Source: Gyrodactylus bullatarudis
Lineage: Eukaryota; Platyhelminthes; Monogenea; Gyrodactylidea; Gyrodactylidae
Length of the DNA stretch: 64,000 nt
Reading direction: 5' to 3'
Assembly (NCBI GenBank): GCA_012064415.1
Contig: SSNU01000327.1
Span: 337,984 to 401,983 of the forward strand
The stretch's first letter is position 1. Each line of letters starts with the position of its first letter. Positions 59,466 to 64,000 of this stretch are shown here, in pieces. A program made the translations under genes and the position numbers. The notes beneath the pieces were generated by a model, which made no database searches, was not told where the DNA came from, and saw only the letters and a program-made list of their open reading frames with translations.

Positions 59466-62035
59466 CTAGTGTTGTGTAATGGCACCTCCTTCCCCTCTCA
59501 TATGAATGCTCTTACACAGTGCACGATGAGCAGTCTTTTCTTGTTCCACATCATTATTGAATTATTATTTCAATAAAAATGTTTGAATTTCAAAAATTAA
59601 TTTCAAGTGTTCTTGCTTGATTAGTGAAAAAATTTCCATATTTGGAATTAAAATTTCAGACAGAAAATGACTCAATTTTTACACCGTGTAACATTCACAG
59701 TGTAAGAAATGGGTACTTAATCGATAACAGAACAATAAACATACAGCCAAGATCTAGGATTAATACAAACTATTTTATTGTAGAAGGAAAATTATGTTAT
59801 TTTACCTGCAGTTTACGTAATTTTACAATATTACAGATATAGATCGTTTACCAAAAAAATCCTAGGTAAATTCTATAATAATGTATTATTTTCTGTCAAT
59901 GAAAGAAAGAGACTCCCATAAGGGCATTTAGGAATACAGTACTTAATTATAGAAATAAAGGGGTGTCTTTATACATTCGTTTCAAGTACATTGAATTTTG
60001 AGGAGTAGAGAATTTTAACTGAACAGCTTTTGCGTGTGTTTGAGGGTTGCTCCCTTGAAAGATACAAAAAGATACTTTATCCAAATTTTTAATTGGTGAA
60101 ATTTATTGATTAGAACAAAAGTAGATTTTCGTATAATGTAGGAAGTGTAACTTCGATTTCTTGATTTTTTTACTGCTTGTAAATGAGGGAAAATTGCACT
60201 GATTTACCATATCCTTTTGAAATTGGTCAGTATTTTAAAAGATTAATGTCGATAACTGGGTTCCTTGTCTAATTCTAATCTGGATAAAAACTCAATTTGC
60301 TCAGGGCTCGAAAGAATTGAAAGTGCCAACTCAATTTTTGCAACATAAACCAGAAACCGTTTTTATATCAAGGTTTATAAAGAGGAAAACATTTGGTAAA
60401 AGTGAAAAAGTTTTCTTCATGTTTCTATTTTGAAATGAAAAGATCTTAGAAGTTGGAACTTGCCTTGAAAAATCATTGATTAAGAATTGTAATAATAGAA
60501 GCTATGGCGTCATACATGATTTAATTTTAATTTTTTTCTCTTTTAATTAAATGCGCCAGAGAGCATGGGAGACAAACGTAAAGGATTAAGGAAATATATC
60601 AGTAAGCTTCACTCTGAGAGGGGCTACAAAACTGTAGAATATTGTACCGTATGCACATTGGTAAATGAGATATTTCAGATTTTCTTAGCTGGTCGATGCA
60701 AAAGTTGCGTAATTAAAAAAAATTAATTTATCGATCAAAAGATCAATTTTATCATTCTAATGATCTGTGCAACTGACTTCGAAGTCTTCTCAAAAGTCGT
60801 AAGCCAATTTTCGAAATTTTGATGAAAAATAAATTTTCTTAACGTTCTCTAGAATTTTTAAATTTTGAAATCATATTCTTGTGTAAACATCAAGAGTTGG
60901 GAACTTTAAAGTGTTCGGAATTTTTTAAATTTTGCAGATTTTTCTACGTCACCTTTTAACAGCCTTTAACTCTTCGATCCCATACGCTTATAAATAGAGA
61001 TAGAGCTCTAATTTTAAAAGCAATGAGTCTTTGTTAAGCTCCTGGTAAATTTTGTCTTCGATCAAATTTCTGTGCCGTCTGGATCTTGTGAATGATATTT
61101 CTTCAATGTTGCTCTGATTAGATTCATTAAATGGTCTCTTGATTGGCTTTAAAAGACTAATGTGATTTTAAAAAATACAACCATCAAATTAAAAATTTAT
61201 CCTATTTTTAGATGGTAAGCTTTCATATATTATTAATATCAAAAAAGTTTGAGGTGTTTTTCGAAGTACCTTTTTCTTTCGAATATCTTAGCTCACAGAC
61301 AGCGAATTATCTTTCTTCAATTTAAAGTTTCCCAGCAGGAACCCCTTTCTCCCATCATTAGAGTTTCAAACCATGATTATAATAAAAAACGTATGTAAAT
61401 AAATCAAAAATCTTCAAGATTTAGTTGTCAACCGTGAGATTGACAGTTTAAAACTTGGACAAATACTGTGAGATAGAAATCTTTTGATCAATTTGTTTCA
61501 GCTGCATGCATAAATAAAAAAAGAAAAGTTTCAATAGAACTTTAATCAATAAAGATTAGCATTTTCATGATTAGATTATGATATGAAAATAATTGAGAAT
61601 GAGTAAGGGATAGATTTTAGAGTAGTTTTTATCAGGATAGAATCCACCTTCTTTCCAAAGCCTATTACAACAGTTTCGATGCTAAGATGGAAAAGTAACT
61701 TGTGATAGAAAATCTTTAAAACTTTTGTACTATTCAAAGTTGAATTACAACCATGAAATCAATCTGTTAAGTTTATGATTCTTGTTTCGAATCACTATAA
61801 CCAAACTTTACCTACACTCCTAGTTAATATGAAGATACCTGCCATACATGTTTGGATTTACATTTCTTTACAAGCTTGTAAATTATAGATACACGTTGAG
61901 TCTTATCTCTAGGTCAAGAATCTTGAATCAAGATGTGTGACTTCTCCGCATTCAATTAGCGATACTAAATACTTATCCTTATCCTTAGTCACCATAAAAA
62001 CACCTAAATAAAAATTAAATTGAGTATCTAAAATA
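59466..62035. other. Non-coding stretch
   Basis: Nothing supportable is seen. The frame at 59624-59842 has no recognisable motif. Confidence 0.4.
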
Positions 62036-62400
62036 AAAAAAGAAGATGGGAATTTATGATTTCTACAAGATTCTCAATTTTTCCTCAAGAAATCGAAATT
62101 TTTTTATTGGAATCTAAATCATTTGCCCACTTTTTTGATATGAACAAAAGTAATTTTGAAAAAATAAATTTTTATGAAAATTACGGCATATTTCAAGTCT
62201 CGAAGTAGCGCCGAATTTTTTCGAATTTTGAGTTGAAAATTTTGTTGATTTCAAATTAAGAAAGGGATCAAAAGTTAATTTTCAGGATCACGATTAGACA
62301 AAGAATCAAATATGCTGAGTCAGATTTCGAGTATCACCGCATTATCGTGTGAAAATAGAATTTTTATTTCTTGATCATTTTTACTGTTTGAGATACTATT
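62036..62400. repeat. Foldback-subfamily fragment
   Basis: AAGATGGGAATTTATGATTT, TTGTTGATTTCAAATTAAG and TTTTCAGGATCACGATTAGA match the fragment at 15650-16060 in the same order. Confidence 0.5.
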
Positions 62401-63420
62401 GTGGAAATCATCGATCCCAGATTCCAAAAGTATTTTTCTTGAAAATCAAAACTGCCTCCCCCCTCTTGTGTAGATTATTCAAAGATTCTTCATATCTGAA
62501 GGTATAATTTTAAAATCAAAATTAGTTAAGGACCTATTGAGTCACTCTAATATATATTAGTATATTGGCTAATCTCGTCAAAGCAAACTTTGATTATAAA
62601 TCGAAGAAATTTTCAAGAAAAAATAAAAAGATTCATGAAAACCATGGACGATTAGCATAAAAACGAATGAGATAATGAAAGTCAACTGATTTGCATAGAA
62701 TGCTTTATTATTTTTGGGGTTGATGCGATTATGTATAAAGGCTTTCCAGACTGTTATTCTTGTAAAAATGCAAAGCCATCTTGATCAAAAATATAACGTG
62801 GATGATCATATTAATCTCAGTTCTTATGTCTCTTTCTGTATTTTGAAGTCTGTTTCCTATTTTATTTATCCAAATATTGATTCTTATATACATTCCTATA
62901 GAACTTTGAAAAATCTTATTGATTTGACACCAAGTTGTCCGCTTGTTTTTTTTCTAATCTCAATTTTAATTTTCCTTCAAGTGATAAACTATATTATCAG
63001 AGTTATCAATCTAATCTCTTAAAATCTTTATTTTTCAAGAAATCCTTTTCATTCTTTTGCCAAAAGACAAAAAAGTGTGGTAGCAAGCGAACAACGTTAT
63101 AGTCAATATATGATCCTTGAAGAAAAATTTGGCTCAGAATTATTTTTTTCAAAAGTTTTCAAAAACCTATTTCTCAAGGTCATAGATGCAATTAACTTTG
63201 ATCGATATCTCCTGAACTAAAACTGCTTCAACCTAGTTATAAATTCGCCCTCAGCGGACAACGGAAGACCAAAAGTGGGTCAGTCTTTGCACCTTTTACC
63301 TTTCATAGTTAAGCAAATTATTTTCTGCAAATCACTTGGGGTCCATGCTCGACAAGCTAGTTCGAAATGTTAGGATCGGTCTATTCAGCCTACTTAAATT
63401 TGGTAAAACTTGTAAAAATA
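62401..63420. other. Non-coding stretch with a recurring motif
   Basis: The frame at 62714-63022 (102 codons) is hydrophobic and unrecognised. The motif GTAGCAAGCGAACAACGTTA at about 63080 is shared with 40687 and, inverted, with 39817. Confidence 0.4.
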
Positions 63421-63605
63421 TAAGCCTGATTGACATAAAGATGAGAACTCACTACGTTTACCGAGAACTCAATATTTTTTTCAAATCCACGATGTAAAAT
63501 GAACCAATTAATTGTTAAAAGAAAACCATATTCAGAGAAAAATTCAATCTGACGAAATTTGGCCATTTTTTTGAATTCGAAAATACGCAAATTTTGAGCC
63601 CTCAT
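63421..63605. repeat. Foldback element, left-arm fragment
   Basis: It begins CCTGATTGACATAAAGATGA and continues with CTCAATATTTTTTTC and AATTCAATCTGACGAAATTT, matching the left arms of copies B and C. No right arm is seen before the window ends. Confidence 0.6.
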
Positions 63606-64000
63606 TATCCCTAGTAGAGGTGCCTCTATTCCTAGATATTTATTACATGTTTTATAGAAACATTAATCAATAAAATAATCCTAAAGAAATTTATCTTACA
63701 ATTAGACCTGATTTATCAAATCTATCTTTCATAATTAAGATGAATATTTTTTGATGAAGAAGAAACTTATGAAAGCTGATTCAAGTATCATTTTATAATT
63801 TATGATTAATATAATCATTAGAGTTTTAGTATTACTGTAAAATCAATTCCCTGTACAGAAGAGAATTGCTCTAAATCTTGGTAAATTCAATCCGATGCCG
63901 AAACATTATGAGGACATTTAAATGTGTTTTAATACGCTTGAATGCAAGTGGAAAAGAGGTTAAATCAAATAAGTTTGCTTTACAGGAGACTGCATAAATT

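Noticed and set aside
62714..63022. 102-codon hydrophobic plus-strand frame
   Set aside because: It has no homology, splice context or repeat association that I can see; the composition fits chance in A+T-rich DNA.

Overview
The window is strongly A+T-rich eukaryotic nuclear DNA with spliced genes separated by long, repeat-filled, gene-poor stretches. The gene set (a castor/CASZ1 zinc-finger factor, a ligand-domain-less nuclear receptor, a secreted matrix metalloproteinase and housekeeping genes) points to an invertebrate animal, most likely an arthropod. The base composition, short introns and compact genes would fit a parasitic copepod such as a sea louse, but that is inference and I cannot run a search.

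Layout. 2-4992 (+): VPS54, a GARP-complex tethering subunit, missing its 5' end. 5266-5901 (+): an unrecognised small gene or decaying gene. 5928-8232 (-): NXF1, the mRNA export receptor, complete in six exons. 8233-26012: 17.8 kb without a supportable gene, holding foldback elements at 12833-13783, 14893-15642 and 17071-18000 and a nested MITE. 26013-33753 (+): castor/CASZ1, seven exons, eight C2H2-type fingers. 36602-41187 (-): a matrix metalloproteinase with hemopexin domain but no visible prodomain. 41790-45177 (-): EFTUD2/Snu114, the U5 snRNP GTPase, eight exons. 45301-46182 (+): NUDC, single exon, divergent from EFTUD2. 46486-53807 (-): SLC33A1, the ER acetyl-CoA transporter, whose 4-kb last intron carries an intact Tc1/mariner-type transposon (46768-48494) with identical 227-bp inverted repeats. 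53981-54977 (+): a short nuclear receptor with a DNA-binding domain only, divergent from SLC33A1. 54978-64000: gene-poor, with a piggyBac-type transposase pseudogene at 58295-59150 and repeat remnants.

The most striking signal is in gene structure. Ordinary introns here are 50-80 bp, but five genes contain introns of only 26-40 bp, placed by reading frame and by homology to conserved proteins. One, a 27-bp GT...AG segment in SLC33A1, is a multiple of three with no stop codon, so it looks like a nine-residue insertion. Other points of interest are the prodomain-less metalloproteinase, the recently inserted Tc1/mariner element, and a dispersed foldback family whose best copy could form a hairpin of about 300 bp.

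No CRISPR arrays, rRNA genes or intact tRNA genes were seen. All exon boundaries were derived by eye from reading frame, GT/AG sites and remembered family similarity; transcript data were not available.
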